A DNA stretch of 64,000 bases, taken from Streptococcus australis. Its GTDB lineage: Bacteria; Bacillota; Bacilli; Lactobacillales; Streptococcaceae. Shown here one piece after another: positions 20,001 to 29,452 of the stretch. The notes beneath the pieces are model-generated. The model worked only from the letters and a program-made list of their open reading frames with translations. It did not search any database and was not told where the DNA came from. The stretch lies in the NCBI RefSeq assembly GCF_015553625.1, contig NZ_JADNGY010000001.1, positions 242,256-306,255 of the forward strand, written 5' to 3'. The translations under genes were made by a program, and so were the position numbers. How positions within the stretch are numbered: the first letter of the stretch is position 1; the number at the start of each line of letters is the position of its first letter.

Positions 20001-21026
20001 TAAAGCAGTGTTTTCATCCTGGCTATCAATTTTCTTGAGGTTGATTGAGTAGGTAGACCCTTCAGCCTCTCCAGTAGCATCTTGATAAACAAATGGATTG
20101 CTCTTAGTTTCAACAACTTTTTTTGCATTCAAGGTTACATTGTTATAGAACTCGGCACCAACTTTAGGGGTATAAGGAATCTTCACCTTATAGGCAATCG
20201 AGTAACCTTCGCCTTGGGCTACATTGCCCAAGCTGACTTGGAAGCTCTTCTTGTCTGCTCCAAACTCAACTGGAAAAGAAACAACTTGCCCATTTTTCAA
20301 ATCTAATTTATGCGAACTGTTAACGACCCAATTCCCTTTTTTAATCACAAAGGAATCTTCTACGTAGCTCATTCCTTCTGTTTGCAATTGGTCAGTCACA
20401 ACTGCTTCTGTCAACGGCTCTTTCGCTGCATTGACACGCACTTCATATTGACGTGTAATGCTACCATCAGCTAAGTGTTTTGTTCCCCAGCTAACCTTAT
20501 CCAAGGTCTTTCCAGCGTTCCCTGGGTCAACTACAAAGTCAACTTTTCCTACAGGGACAGGATTGTTATCCACATTCAAGGTGATTGGCACCTTGCTTGG
20601 AGATTCTGTTGCCGGCTCTACCCGAACTCCAAAAGACAAGCTTCCTGAAATATTCGATTTCGTTTCCACATAATTTTCATAAGTCAGGGTGATGGTTTTG
20701 TTGGCGGCATTAATGACTGCTTTTGCAACCACTTTACCATCCGGGCTCTTCACATCAAATGTTTGATCCTTGATAAATTTTAAATTCTGAGGGAGGGTAA
20801 TGACCGCTTGATCCCCAGATTTAACCTCATTCGGAACATTGAAAGTTAGATCAACCTTAATGTCCGTATACTGGTCCACGGGTGACTTAGCAGGTGTGAT
20901 CGTTTTACTTGTAATTTGGATCTTTCCTGTTGCGCCATCAGCATGGGCCGACCGTATTTTGGACAAACCAAAGACACTAGCTAAAACTAATACTAAGGTC
21001 AGTATTATTTTTAAGCTCTTTTTCAT
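17085..21026 (-). CDS. Large LPSTG surface protein with SpaA and pilin isopeptide repeats
   Basis: A wall-anchored protein of about 1313 residues. Order: signal peptide (1-30), Ig-like adhesin region (31-320, e.g. KIQITSKTITPAKSP), one SpaA/Cna-B domain (about 322-420, KKIDSQDENTALAGAEFNV), four Spy0128-type domains of about 110 residues (starting near 424, 535, 645, 754), three SpaA domains of about 120 residues (near 885, 1005, 1125; LHKVNGEGQALAGAVFGLF), a Pro-rich linker with two PSNPPKGKTPPPST-like units, then LPSTG, a hydrophobic helix and KKREN. The first three pilin domains are nearly identical. The start at 21026 has AAAAAGGAG 6 nt upstream; ATG at 21029 is also possible. Covalent Lys-Asn bonds are expected in each repeat. 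A pilus backbone is less likely since no sortase C gene is nearby. Confidence 0.92.
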   Translation of the reverse strand: MKKSLKIILTLVLVLASVFGLSKIRSAHADGATGKIQITSKTITPAKSPVDQYTDIKVDLTFNVPNEVKSGDQAVITLPQNLKFIKDQTFDVKSPDGKVVAKAVINAANKTITLTYENYVETKSNISGSLSFGVRVEPATESPSKVPITLNVDNNPVPVGKVDFVVDPGNAGKTLDKVSWGTKHLADGSITRQYEVRVNAAKEPLTEAVVTDQLQTEGMSYVEDSFVIKKGNWVVNSSHKLDLKNGQVVSFPVEFGADKKSFQVSLGNVAQGEGYSIAYKVKIPYTPKVGAEFYNNVTLNAKKVVETKSNPFVYQDATGEAEGSTYSINLKKIDSQDENTALAGAEFNVIRVATGAVVGKLTTNAKGEASIGGLLNTAYQLVETKAPEGYELDATPIDVKSEDFGTTKTALKKVTNKKIVKEPTPTSAVIELDKALTGRDLVDGEFSFELYEGSNKLQTVTNKSGKVTFESISYTAEGEHTYTVKEVKGDNATIAYDTSEKQVTVKVTRDGDALKAEVVYPESKTFTNAFTPNATTATIELTKELTGRDLVDGEFSFELYEGSNKLQTVTNKSGKVTFESISYTAEGEHTYTVKEVKGDNATITYDASEKQVTVKVTRDGDALKAEVVYPESKTFTNAFTPNATTATIELSKELTGRDLVDGEFSFELYEGTNKLQTVTNKSGKVTFNAISYTAEGEHTYTVKEVKGTTPGITYDTAEKQVTVQVTKDGDNLKATVVYPENKVFANTYSAPSPAKAQISASKILEGRDLKDGEFSFNLLDEAGEVLQTKQNAADGSVAFDEISYSQEDAGKTFHYTIKEVIPQSQEKGMTYDQASIEVTVTVTKDDASNTIKATVAYGEKKSFINTFVTSEIPPTPPVVEKPEAKLYTIQLHKVNGEGQALAGAVFGLFEADGVTAVANPYGEGQATATSDANGLVSFVGFEAKNYVVKELTAPEGYQLSTASIAVSATELSTATDLVVDKGNVVNQPFTAIPPTPPVVEKPELTLYSIQLHKVNNEGQVLAGAVFGLFEADGVTPVANPYGEGQATATSDANGLVTFTGLEAKDYVVKEITAPEGYQLSEEAITVSSSQLIASTDQVLDQGKVVNKPFTAIPPTPPVVEKPELKLYTIKLHKVNPFYQSLAGAVFGLFEADGVTPVANPYGEGQATATSDANGLVSFVGFEAKDYVVKELTAPAGYQLSNVSITVSAAELTAATNLVVDKGNVVNQLTPPKGNTPPPSTDKPRKEIPSNPPKGKTPPPSTEKPEKEIPSNPPKEDKKEVLPSTGQSMSEGLVATGLALAVAGSALVYKKREN

Positions 21027-21255
21027 CATAAACTCCTTTTTCTTTTTGTTTCTCCTATATATCACTAGCTAGAGTAATATATGGAAAGAATTTTATCATA
21101 TTTAACTTATATATGCAAGAATAATTTACTAAAATTCCCAACATTTTATCAGTTATCATATTATTTGCTTTTCCTCTGAAATTCAGCTAGATTCCAAAGC
21201 TTTTTTCTCTATAGTATGGTAAAATAGAAATGAAATCTTCACGAAGGAGAATACT

Positions 21256-22272
21256 ATGGATAAACAAACCGTTGCAGTCATCGGTCCTGGTTCTTGGGGA
21301 ACTGCCCTTTCTCAAGTCCTCCACGATAATGGCCATGAAGTGCGGATCTGGGGAAACGTCCCAGAACAAATCGACGAAATCAATAAAGAACATACCAACA
21401 AACGCTACTTTAAGGATGTCCTGCTAGATCCAGGGATCAAGGCTTACCACAACTTGGATGAAGCCCTTTCTGGAGCAGATGCTGTCCTCTTTGTCGTCCC
21501 AACCAAGGTGACACGACTCGTTGCTAAGCAAGTAGCTGAACTCTTGGACCATCCTGTCAAGGTCATGCACGCCTCCAAAGGGTTAGAACCAAACAGTCAC
21601 AAACGGATTTCTCAAATCTTAGAAGAGGAAATCCCTGCTTCTCTACGTAGCGAGATTGTGGTCGTGTCTGGTCCAAGTCACGCTGAAGAAACCATCGTTC
21701 GCGATATCACTCTGATCACAGCAGCTTCTAAGAATTTAGAAACAGCTCGTTATGTTCAAGAACTCTTCAGCAACCACTACTTCCGCCTCTATACCAATAC
21801 AGATGTGATTGGGGTAGAAACGGCTGGAGCCTTGAAAAATATTATCGCTGTTGGTGCTGGAGCCCTCCATGGACTCGGCTTTGGGGACAATGCCAAGGCT
21901 GCTATCATCACACGTGGTTTAGCTGAAATCACCCGTCTAGGTGTTAAACTAGGCGCTAGCCCCTTAACCTATAGTGGACTATCCGGAGTTGGGGACCTGA
22001 TCGTGACAGGAACTTCGATCCACTCTCGGAACTGGCGAGCTGGGGATGCCCTCGGTCGCGGTGAAAAACTAGAAGATATCGAAGCCAACATGGGCATGAT
22101 CATCGAAGGGATTTCAACTACTAAGGCCGCCTACGAACTGGCCCAAGAGCTAGACGTCTATATGCCGATCACACAAGCCATCTACCAAGTGATTTATGAA
22201 GGGCAAGACATACGCGAAGCTATCAACTTCATGATGAACAACGAATTTAAAGAAGAAAATGAGTGGAACTAA
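21256..22272 (+). CDS. gpsA: Glycerol-3-phosphate dehydrogenase [NAD(P)+]
   Basis: A 338-residue cytoplasmic enzyme reducing dihydroxyacetone phosphate to sn-glycerol 3-phosphate for membrane lipids and lipoteichoic acid. The N-terminal dinucleotide fold has [11 protein letters not shown] (about residues 10-20); the conserved segments [25 protein letters not shown] (with the catalytic Lys) and [11 protein letters not shown] follow. AAGGAG precedes the ATG. It is followed by galU after 60 bp, and the pair is a common streptococcal operon. Confidence 0.96.
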   Translation: MDKQTVAVIGPGSWGTALSQVLHDNGHEVRIWGNVPEQIDEINKEHTNKRYFKDVLLDPGIKAYHNLDEALSGADAVLFVVPTKVTRLVAKQVAELLDHPVKVMHASKGLEPNSHKRISQILEEEIPASLRSEIVVVSGPSHAEETIVRDITLITAASKNLETARYVQELFSNHYFRLYTNTDVIGVETAGALKNIIAVGAGALHGLGFGDNAKAAIITRGLAEITRLGVKLGASPLTYSGLSGVGDLIVTGTSIHSRNWRAGDALGRGEKLEDIEANMGMIIEGISTTKAAYELAQELDVYMPITQAIYQVIYEGQDIREAINFMMNNEFKEENEWN

Positions 22273-22332
22273 GGGTTATTTCTTGCTACTCATTCAACGA
22301 AACCATCATTCTTTAGTTAGAAAGGAATTATT

Positions 22333-23244
22333 ATGACAAAAGTTAGAAAAGCAGTCATTCCTGCGGCTGGACTTGGAACGCGTTTCCTACCTGCAACCAA
22401 AGCTTTGGCCAAAGAAATGTTGCCAATCGTGGATAAGCCAACCATCCAATTCATCGTTGAGGAAGCCCTTAAGGCTGGCATCGAGGACATTCTCGTTGTC
22501 ACTGGTAAGTCCAAACGTTCGATCGAAGACCACTTCGACTCAAACTTCGAACTTGAGTACAACCTCAAGGAAAAAGGGAAAAATGACCTATTGAAACTGG
22601 TCGATGAAACTACCGGGATGCGCCTCCACTTCATTCGTCAAAAACATCCGAACGGCCTTGGAGATGCTGTCCTTCAGGCGAAGGCCTTCGTTGGGAATGA
22701 GCCTTTCGTCGTGATGCTGGGTGATGACCTCATGGATATCACAGATGATACAGCGACTACGCTCACCAAGCAATTGATGAATGACTACGATGAGACACAT
22801 GCTTCAACCATTGCTGTCATGAAAGTTCCCCATGAAGAAGTTTCTGCCTACGGAGTCATTGCTCCTCAAGGGGAAGGCATCAAGGGACTGTATAGTGTTG
22901 AAACCTTTGTCGAAAAACCGGCACCTGAGGAAGCACCGAGTGACCTTGCCATTATCGGTCGTTACTTGCTGACTCCAGAGATTTTCCAAATCTTGGAAAA
23001 CCAAAAACCAGGCGCTGGAAATGAAATCCAATTGACTGATGCCATTGATACCTTGAACAAGACCCAACGAGTATTTGCCCGCGAATTTAAGGGCAGACGC
23101 TACGATGTTGGGGACAAGTTTGGTTTCATGAAAACTTCTATTGATTATGCCTTGAAGCACCCACAGGTTAAAGATGATCTTAAACAATACATCATCGATC
23201 TTGGAAAACAATTAGAAGAAAGTGGGAAAGTGACTGAGAAGTAA
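22333..23244 (+). CDS. galU: UTP-glucose-1-phosphate uridylyltransferase
   Basis: A 303-residue nucleotidyltransferase that makes UDP-glucose for capsule, glycolipids and galactose use. The signature [20 protein letters not shown] is at residues 14-33, VMLGDD at about 126-131, and VEKP at about 191-194. The start ATG has AAAGGA upstream. It is co-directional with gpsA and ends in a strong terminator. Confidence 0.96.
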   Translation: MTKVRKAVIPAAGLGTRFLPATKALAKEMLPIVDKPTIQFIVEEALKAGIEDILVVTGKSKRSIEDHFDSNFELEYNLKEKGKNDLLKLVDETTGMRLHFIRQKHPNGLGDAVLQAKAFVGNEPFVVMLGDDLMDITDDTATTLTKQLMNDYDETHASTIAVMKVPHEEVSAYGVIAPQGEGIKGLYSVETFVEKPAPEEAPSDLAIIGRYLLTPEIFQILENQKPGAGNEIQLTDAIDTLNKTQRVFAREFKGRRYDVGDKFGFMKTSIDYALKHPQVKDDLKQYIIDLGKQLEESGKVTEK

Positions 23245-23277
23245 AAAATCCTCACCCTGACTTTTCGATTATAAAGC

Positions 23278-23310
23278 AAAGAGACCGGACTAAACGTCCG
23301 GCCTCTTTTT
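23278..23310 (+). terminator. Terminator of gpsA-galU
   Basis: AGAG-CCGGAC and GTCCGG-CTCT pair around TAAAC, followed by TTTTTCTTTCTT. Confidence 0.85.
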
Positions 23311-23334
23311 CTTTCTTAAAAACAGGTTGGTTCT

Positions 23335-26106
23335 TTAGGCTTTATTCTGTTTGCGTTTTTCTACATAGAAGGCAAATCCAAGTGCACTAATCAAGACACC
23401 ACCGATGATACCAACCATTGAAATGGTTTGTCCAGTAGATGGCAATTTTTTGCTTTCTGTTTTTTCTTCTACCTTAGCTGCTGTTTTGTAAACAACTCCA
23501 TAAGATGAGAAATGATTGGTTGTGAAGGTTACCTTGCTCTTGTCTTCATTCAAGCTGAACTGGTAGGTCTCAACCTTGCCATCTTCTCCAATCCCTACAA
23601 CAGATTCTACTTCTTTCTTAGGATCCACTGGCATGGTCACCACAGTTGGGCTGAATTGATGAACAGGGCCATTTTGATTTGACAACTGAATGTCGTAAAT
23701 CTGATAGTCTTTACCTTTGAGGGCTTGGACATCCTTCAATACAGAAGCTACCAAATTAAAGCCACCTTGGGCAAAGTCTGGGTTTTGTAGGGTGATTCCA
23801 GTAACAGGATCTACTAAAATGTAAGAATTCGTAGGAAGAACTGGACGATTGTTTGTAGTTGGAGCAGGGACAATCGTAGTTGATGTGTTTACATCCTTGT
23901 TTGGCTCAGTACTTGGTTGAGTTGGCTTGGTTTCGTTCTTGCTTGGCTCAGTACTTGGCTCAGTTGGTTGAGTTGCATCCGTGCTTGGTTCAGTCGTTGT
24001 AGTTGTGGTTTCATCCTTGCTTGGCTCGGTACTTGGTTGAGTTGGCTTGGTTTCATTCTTGCTTGGCTCAGTACTTGGAGCTGTTGTTGTAGTTGCATCT
24101 GTGCTTGGCTCGGTACTTGAAGCTGTTGTTGTAGTTGCGTCAGTGCTTGGCTCGGTACTTGGAGCTGTTGTTGTAGTTGCGTCAGTGCTTGGCTCGGTAC
24201 TTGAAGCTGTTGTTGTAGTTGCGTCAGTGCTTGGCTCGGTACTTGGAGCTGTTGTTGTAGTTGCGTCAGTGCTTGGCTCGGTACTTGAAGCTGTTGTTGT
24301 AGTTGCGTCAGTGCTTGGCTCGGTACTTGGAGCTGTTGTTGTAGTTGCGTCAGTGCTTGGCTCAGTACTTGGAGCTGTTGTCGTAGTTACGTCAGTGCTT
24401 GGCTCAGTACTTGGAGCTGTTGTCGTAGTTACGTCAGTGCTTGGCTCAGTACTTGGAGCTGTTGTCGTAGTTGCGTCAGTGCTTGGCTCAGTACTTGGAG
24501 CTGTTGTTGTAGTTGCGTCCGTTGGTTCCTTGTAATCATCTGGAAGAGATGCCCGATACGGATCATCTGTTCTACCCGCTTCTTTCAAGGTTGCTGAAAG
24601 CTCTGCTTCGTATTGTTTAAATTGTTTGAAAAGACGTTCAGAACGCGCAATTGATTCAGCAGTTACTTGATCCTCTGCCCCTTTTGCAGCTACTTCATCA
24701 GCTTTCAAGGCAGCGTATTTTGCATCGCTCACTTTTTGTTCGATAATGAGCTGTTCTTCTAGTGCTTTCCAGTGATTTTGGATAGATTTTCCGAAGAGAT
24801 CTTGGTTATTGATGGCCATTTGGTCAATGTGCCAAACTGTCCAATACCATGAATTTGGATCATAAGTAGCTGTTTGAGGTTTAAAGGCTTCGTAAGTATC
24901 TTTTACATTTCCATAGAATGGAACATAAGGGGTGTTCCGTGAAGGTCCCATGCCGAGCCATACAGTTCCACCAAATGATTTTGGAAGGTTTGGATTGATT
25001 TGATAGACATGGGCATCAATCACATTTTCGTTTCCTAAGGCATATTTATATTGGTCTTTACGAACAGTATCGTTGCTACCATCGTCACCTTGTTTCTTAA
25101 CACCGATTTGATCATCTGGTACAAAGCGACCATTCAAGTGTTCAAAACGGTTCCGTTGCAAGGCAAAAGCATCTTCTAAGGTGTATTTTTTATTTGGATC
25201 GGTTGGTGAACGGAAGAGCTCATACTCATCATCCTCATAGGTGACTTTAGAGTCTGGATCTAGCAAGGTAATACCTGCATAGGTCCGTGAACGGTCCCCT
25301 TCAGCATATTTTTCTGGTCCATAAGATTTAGCAATATGGAAATTGCCATCTTTATCGGTCTTGTAGTTGCCAGATTCCTTGGCTACTTTTTCGACATCTT
25401 TCGAAGCAATCACATTTTCCTTGTCATTCAAATCCACATGACCAAGGTAGTAGGTATTTGCAAAGACTGCGTATTTATCTTCTGGCACCTTCACCGCTAC
25501 ATATTGGTGACCAGAAAGAATTTCCATATACCAAGTTTCATTTTGGTCTGCAAAGACGACCACATTCCCTTCAGCTGAACCTTTTTCTTCGATGACTTTA
25601 GCCAGTAATTCAACCCCTTCACGGGCAGTCTTCACACGTGGCAAGATGACATCTAGCATCGCTGCTTCTGGAAGTCCATTCTCTTTCAAAGGATCCGTTG
25701 ACAAGACTTTTTTATTTGGGATCGCTGTTACTGTCGCAGTCATGGATACACCGGCTTCATTAAAACCGTGTTCCCCGAAAGCCCCGTTGCTACCGTCACC
25801 ACGAGCAGAGTCATAAGTTGCTGTGTATTTCATTTCATTGGCAGCATGCGGGTAGGTGAATCCGTTGGATTCATCCTCGATTTGATCTCCCTCATTATAG
25901 GTCTTGGCATCGACAACAACATAGTTTTTGTTGTGTTTTCCACCATTTGGATAATAAGGATAGTCCTCAGTCCGGCCAAACAGGGTTGTTCCATCCTTGG
26001 TCAACTGGCGACCAATGATAAATCCACAGCAGGCCTGAACGGCTTGAATTGGTAGGAGTAAGAACGTCATCGCTACCAAAGCTAGTTTAAACAACCATTT
26101 CTTCAT
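23335..26106 (-). CDS. Cell-wall-anchored C69 family dipeptidase with Thr/Ser/Pro repeat stalk
   Basis: A 923-residue secreted protein. After a signal peptide (1-26, ending QAVQA) comes CCGFIIGRQL: the new N-terminal Cys is the nucleophile of the C69/U34 dipeptidase family. FGRTEDYPYY, the EMLSG-like substrate loop (WYMEILSGHQYVAVKV) and AFANTYYLGH-type motifs cover about residues 27-520. From about 525 to 700 run roughly eleven copies of a 14-residue unit TTTTAPSTEPSTDA, then degenerate Lys/Glu/Pro versions. A further folded region (about 730-880) and LPSTGQ, a membrane helix and EKRKQNKA finish it. C69 members are often intracellular or lipoproteins; a sortase-anchored one suggests peptide trimming at the surface. 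AAAAGGAG precedes the ATG. Confidence 0.93.
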   Translation of the reverse strand: MKKWLFKLALVAMTFLLLPIQAVQACCGFIIGRQLTKDGTTLFGRTEDYPYYPNGGKHNKNYVVVDAKTYNEGDQIEDESNGFTYPHAANEMKYTATYDSARGDGSNGAFGEHGFNEAGVSMTATVTAIPNKKVLSTDPLKENGLPEAAMLDVILPRVKTAREGVELLAKVIEEKGSAEGNVVVFADQNETWYMEILSGHQYVAVKVPEDKYAVFANTYYLGHVDLNDKENVIASKDVEKVAKESGNYKTDKDGNFHIAKSYGPEKYAEGDRSRTYAGITLLDPDSKVTYEDDEYELFRSPTDPNKKYTLEDAFALQRNRFEHLNGRFVPDDQIGVKKQGDDGSNDTVRKDQYKYALGNENVIDAHVYQINPNLPKSFGGTVWLGMGPSRNTPYVPFYGNVKDTYEAFKPQTATYDPNSWYWTVWHIDQMAINNQDLFGKSIQNHWKALEEQLIIEQKVSDAKYAALKADEVAAKGAEDQVTAESIARSERLFKQFKQYEAELSATLKEAGRTDDPYRASLPDDYKEPTDATTTTAPSTEPSTDATTTTAPSTEPSTDVTTTTAPSTEPSTDVTTTTAPSTEPSTDATTTTAPSTEPSTDATTTTASSTEPSTDATTTTAPSTEPSTDATTTTASSTEPSTDATTTTAPSTEPSTDATTTTASSTEPSTDATTTTAPSTEPSKNETKPTQPSTEPSKDETTTTTTEPSTDATQPTEPSTEPSKNETKPTQPSTEPNKDVNTSTTIVPAPTTNNRPVLPTNSYILVDPVTGITLQNPDFAQGGFNLVASVLKDVQALKGKDYQIYDIQLSNQNGPVHQFSPTVVTMPVDPKKEVESVVGIGEDGKVETYQFSLNEDKSKVTFTTNHFSSYGVVYKTAAKVEEKTESKKLPSTGQTISMVGIIGGVLISALGFAFYVEKRKQNKA
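23920..24525. repeat. 42-bp tandem repeat array within the C69 dipeptidase gene
   Basis: Tandem 42-bp units encode TTTTAPSTEPSTDA. In the middle the units alternate between an Ala-Pro and an Ala-Ser version, which gives a higher-order 84-bp period repeated about three times with near-identical DNA. The ends are degenerate. Such arrays change copy number easily, so stalk length probably differs between strains. Confidence 0.85.
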
Positions 26107-26198
26107 CGCAAATCTCCTTTTGCTTATTCTATGTCCTCAAGCGGTTTTTGGACACAAGTAGGTTTTATATACCATCAGTCTACTCCTTTTCAATCAAC

Positions 26199-26212
26199 AT
26201 TGCAAGCGCTTT
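26199..26212. promoter_or_regulatory. Possible cre (CcpA) site upstream of the C69 gene
   Basis: The minus strand reads AGAAAGCGCTTGCA, 12 of 14 matches to TGWAANCGNTNWCA. It is about 95 bp upstream of the start codon, upstream of a putative TTGAAA - 16 bp - TATATA promoter. Confidence 0.4.
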
Positions 26213-26284
26213 CTTTTCACATTTTTATTCATTTATTTGTGATATTTTTAGCTTTCTCTATCGTTTTTAAGAAATAAATACAAA

Positions 26285-26308
26285 AAAACTGAGACTTCAC
26301 TCAGTTTT
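26285..26308 (-). terminator. Terminator of the rhomboid operon
   Basis: AAAACTGAG and CTCAGTTTT pair around six bases and the minus strand goes on as TTTTTTTG. Confidence 0.8.
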
Positions 26309-26337
26309 CAGATAATTTACAAATTCGTTACAAATCA

Positions 26338-27021
26338 TTAAAAGGGTTGAGCAAGTAAAGGCCAAGCATAAAGAAGGATGGCCCCAGCTGTATAAAGAAA
26401 CAGAGCTACCAAGCGCCAGCTTTTTTTCACACTATCTTGCTCACCATAAACGGGAAAGACAAAGGCTAGAAGCCCTCCTCCCACCAGGCCTCCTAAGTGA
26501 CCGGCTAGACTGATCCCCGGCATGAAGCTAAAGAGGATATTGATCAGAATCAAGGAAGTATAACGTTGGCTCAGATAGTGAATATAGGGACTTCGAGCTA
26601 TAAAGCGCAAACTGGCAATGGCACCAAAGATTCCAAACAAGGCGGTAGAAGCCCCAGCTGCAACAGCAAGAGGAGAAAAAACCAAGACAAAAAGGTTGCC
26701 CATTAAGCCGGATAAGAGGTAGAGGGCTAAAAAGGCCTTTGAGCCAAATAGATCTTCTGCGATTCTTCCGATAAAATAGAGGGTAACCATGTTCAAAACA
26801 AAGTGTTGCAAGCCAACATGAACAAACATGGCAGCAAGCAAACGCCAGCTCTGGCTCGGGTCCATTTGGATTTCCGCCCCTAAGACACCCCCAAAGTCGT
26901 AAACAGTTTGGACCGATTCATAGTCAAAGCCACGAAGCAATAACATGGCTAGAAAAACGCCGGTTGTTAATAGGAGCAAGCTACTGGTCACCGGGTATTT
27001 CTTATCAAATAGTTGATTCAT
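26338..27021 (-). CDS. Rhomboid family intramembrane serine protease
   Basis: A 227-residue six-to-seven-helix membrane protease. The catalytic Ser is in GASTALFGIFGA (GxSx motif, about residues 125-136) and the catalytic His in HLGGLVGGGLLAF (about 176-188); the L1 loop holds the typical sequence WRLLAAMFVHVGLQHFVLNM. The start ATG at 27021 has AGGAGG 9 nt upstream and overlaps the end of the cyclo-ligase gene by 17 bp, so the two are translationally linked. Substrates are unknown. Confidence 0.92.
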   Translation of the reverse strand: MNQLFDKKYPVTSSLLLLTTGVFLAMLLLRGFDYESVQTVYDFGGVLGAEIQMDPSQSWRLLAAMFVHVGLQHFVLNMVTLYFIGRIAEDLFGSKAFLALYLLSGLMGNLFVLVFSPLAVAAGASTALFGIFGAIASLRFIARSPYIHYLSQRYTSLILINILFSFMPGISLAGHLGGLVGGGLLAFVFPVYGEQDSVKKSWRLVALFLYTAGAILLYAWPLLAQPF

Positions 27022-27544
27022 CCACAAGAACCTCCTGTACTGGAATATCATGGGGAGCAGGTGAAAAGTCTACTTCCTGGCAAGCATAGATAGTGCTGAC
27101 GGTCGCTCCGTCGAAATCTGCCAAATAGCGATCGTAATAGCCTCCTCCATAACCCAGACGGTAGCCATCCTTTTGAAAGGCCACTCCAGGAACATGGATC
27201 AGGTCAATCTCCGACTGATCTATCACTTGAGCCCCATCCTCTGGTTCCAAGAGACCAAAGGCTGTTGGTTTCAATTTCTGCGGATCATAGACTGCAAATT
27301 CCATGCGCCCTTTGGGATAGGTTTTTGGGATGACAACCTGTTTGCCATCTTCTTGAGCTGCATCAATCAGAAAACTCGTATCCACCTCATGCGGGAAGGA
27401 CAAATAGGTCGCAATCACGCTTGCTTCTTGGTAAGCTGACAAAGAGCGTAACCGCTGGATCAAGGCTCGATCAGCCTTTCGCTTGTTCTCCGGCTCCAAG
27501 CCTTTCATCTTCTTCAATATACTTTTTCGAATACTTGCTTTCAT
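27005..27544 (-). CDS. 5-formyltetrahydrofolate cyclo-ligase
   Basis: A 179-residue ATP-dependent enzyme converting 5-formyl-THF to 5,10-methenyl-THF in one-carbon metabolism. Motifs: RKSILKKMKGL at the N-terminus for phosphate binding, and the family signature RLGYGGGYYDRYL at about residues 128-140. It overlaps the rhomboid gene downstream and starts 12 bp after the deacetylase gene's end, consistent with an operon that begins upstream. Confidence 0.93.
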   Translation of the reverse strand: MKASIRKSILKKMKGLEPENKRKADRALIQRLRSLSAYQEASVIATYLSFPHEVDTSFLIDAAQEDGKQVVIPKTYPKGRMEFAVYDPQKLKPTAFGLLEPEDGAQVIDQSEIDLIHVPGVAFQKDGYRLGYGGGYYDRYLADFDGATVSTIYACQEVDFSPAPHDIPVQEVLVDESTI

Positions 27545-27556
27545 TTCCGTCTCTCT

Positions 27557-28690
27557 TTATTGGTTGGCTTTCATTTTTAAGAAAGGACTAATGGCTTTGA
27601 CACCAAAGTGCAGGGTTTCTTCCTTGGGACTCATCTGAGGGTGATGAAGGGCATAAGGACTGTCCACTCCCAACCAGAACATGACTCCATCCACTTTTGA
27701 CAAGAGATAACCAAAATCCTCTCCGGTCATGGCGGGTAGGATATCCATCAAGGTCACATCTTCTGCTTGATCAAAGAAAGTCATCAATTCATCTGCCAAG
27801 TCTGGATTGTTTTCCACCGGCAAATAGCCCCCTTGCTTGAGTTCCAACTCTAGGTCCATATCAAAAGCATCTGCAACCCCTCTCGCAATCGTCTCGAGTC
27901 GTTTCTGGGTCAAGAGGTTCATTTCCATGGTCAGGGTCCGGATGGTCCCATGCAGAAAGGCCGTTTCTGCAATGACGTTATTGGTCGTCCCCGCATGCAT
28001 GGAACCGAAGGTCACAACTGCCCCCTCGATAGGATCGACATTACGGCTGACAATGGTTTGAACTTGAGTGACAAAATAGCTAGCAGCAACCAGGGCATCC
28101 TTGGCTTCATGAGGAAAGGCGGCGTGTCCACCTTTTCCTTTAAAGGTCAGCTTCACTTCACAGGTCCCTGCAAAGAGCGTCCCCCGATTGGTCGCGATTT
28201 CGCCTACCTTTAAGTCCGGACGGACATGGAGGCCGTAGAATTGATCAGGTAGCCAGTCTCCAAAGGCCCCATCTTCATACATAAGCATGCCTCCAGCTTC
28301 ATTTTCCTCGGCTGGTTGAAAGAGGAACAAGAGATTGTTCTTAGGCTGTTCTTGAACCAATTGCTCCAACAAGCCCAAGGCTAAGGTCATATGAACATCA
28401 TGGCCACAGGCATGCATCCGACCTTCGTGGTGGGAGGCAAAGTCAAGGCCAGTTTGCTCGATAATGGGCAGTCCATCGATATCCGTCCGCCAGCCAATGG
28501 TCTTTTCTGGATTGGATCCTTTCAGAAAAACCAGGATCCCCGTCCGCCAGGTCCGCTGCTCGACGAATTCTTTTCCCTCGGTGATTTCTGCGATGCGCTC
28601 CAAGAGATAGGCTTGTGTTTTAAATTCTTCTAGTCCAATTTCTGGGATTTGATGCAGGTCCCGCCGAATTTTTACTAAATCAAGTGTCAT
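27557..28690 (-). CDS. N-acetyldiaminopimelate deacetylase (M20 family)
   Basis: A metal-dependent amidohydrolase of about 377 residues that removes acetate from N-acetyl-LL-2,6-diaminopimelate in the acetyl branch of lysine synthesis. Metal ligands are in [14 protein letters not shown] (about 93-106) and PAEENEAGG (about 125-133); the dimer domain follows at about 175-280, with TGEDFGYLL and LHHPQMSP near the end. The neighbour upstream (64 bp) is dapH, whose product feeds the same branch, which decides the assignment over other M20 hydrolases. The start is ATG at 28690 (9 nt from GAGG) or at 28696. Confidence 0.92.
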   Translation of the reverse strand: MTLDLVKIRRDLHQIPEIGLEEFKTQAYLLERIAEITEGKEFVEQRTWRTGILVFLKGSNPEKTIGWRTDIDGLPIIEQTGLDFASHHEGRMHACGHDVHMTLALGLLEQLVQEQPKNNLLFLFQPAEENEAGGMLMYEDGAFGDWLPDQFYGLHVRPDLKVGEIATNRGTLFAGTCEVKLTFKGKGGHAAFPHEAKDALVAASYFVTQVQTIVSRNVDPIEGAVVTFGSMHAGTTNNVIAETAFLHGTIRTLTMEMNLLTQKRLETIARGVADAFDMDLELELKQGGYLPVENNPDLADELMTFFDQAEDVTLMDILPAMTGEDFGYLLSKVDGVMFWLGVDSPYALHHPQMSPKEETLHFGVKAISPFLKMKANQ

Positions 28691-28753
28691 ATCCATCTTC
28701 CTCTTTTGAGAAGAAGCCGAGGTATCCCCCAGCTTCCTTTTCTTATTCCTCTA

Positions 28754-29452
28754 TTATAGGTTACGCAAGGCATCCTCAAGCGCTGTTTTTTGTTGCGTCT
28801 GTTCGTCAATCGTCTTGATCACGCGCGCAGGTACACCTGCTACCACTACATTTTCAGGTACATCTTGGGTAACAATCGCACCCGCTGCTACGACAGAGCC
28901 ATTGCCAACTTGAACCCCTTCGATGACAACGGCATTGGCACCCACCAAGACGTTATCCCCGATACGAACTGGTTCTGCAGAGGCTGGCTCAATGACACCT
29001 GCAAGGACTGCTCCTGCTCCGATATGGCTATTTTTACCAACCGTTGCACGGCCACCAAGAATAGCTCCCATATCGATCATGGTCCCTGCACCAATTTCAG
29101 CCCCGATATTGATGACGGCTCCCATCATGATTACCGCATTGTCTTCAATGGTCACCTGATCTCGAATGATCGCACCCGGTTCAATCCTGGCATTCAAATA
29201 ACGCTTGTCCAGCAAAGGTACCGCTGAATTGCGACCATCTTGCTCTACGATATAGTCTTTGTTTTCTGTTAAGTTGGCAAGAAGGGGCTCAATCTCTTTC
29301 CAGTCTCCAAATAGGACATTGCCTAGCTTTACAACGGATGCTGGAAGCTCTCCTGCCAATTCCCCTTCAAAGGTCACTTTTACGTTGGTTTTCTTTTCTG
29401 CATTGCCGATAAAGGCGATAATCTCTTGTGCAGTCATTTTTTGTGCAGTCAT
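28754..29452 (-). CDS. dapH: 2,3,4,5-tetrahydropyridine-2,6-dicarboxylate N-acetyltransferase
   Basis: A 232-residue hexapeptide-repeat acyltransferase that acetylates tetrahydrodipicolinate with acetyl-CoA, opening the acetyl route to lysine. Residues about 85-210 form the left-handed beta-helix with I/V-G-x-x-x-x repeats ([34 protein letters not shown]). AAGAGG lies 7 nt before the first ATG. The first five codons are repeated ([10 protein letters not shown]), giving a second possible start 15 nt inside. It leads the lysine pair with the deacetylase. Confidence 0.94.
   Translation of the reverse strand: MTAQKMTAQEIIAFIGNAEKKTNVKVTFEGELAGELPASVVKLGNVLFGDWKEIEPLLANLTENKDYIVEQDGRNSAVPLLDKRYLNARIEPGAIIRDQVTIEDNAVIMMGAVINIGAEIGAGTMIDMGAILGGRATVGKNSHIGAGAVLAGVIEPASAEPVRIGDNVLVGANAVVIEGVQVGNGSVVAAGAIVTQDVPENVVVAGVPARVIKTIDEQTQQKTALEDALRNL

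Noticed and set aside
24047..24535. Plus-strand repetitive ORF (SVLGAVVVVA units)
   Set aside because: Antisense of the Thr/Ser/Pro repeat of the C69 protein; no ribosome site.
23917..24535. Possible CRISPR array from regular repeats
   Set aside because: The period is 42 bp in a coding frame with no unique spacers.
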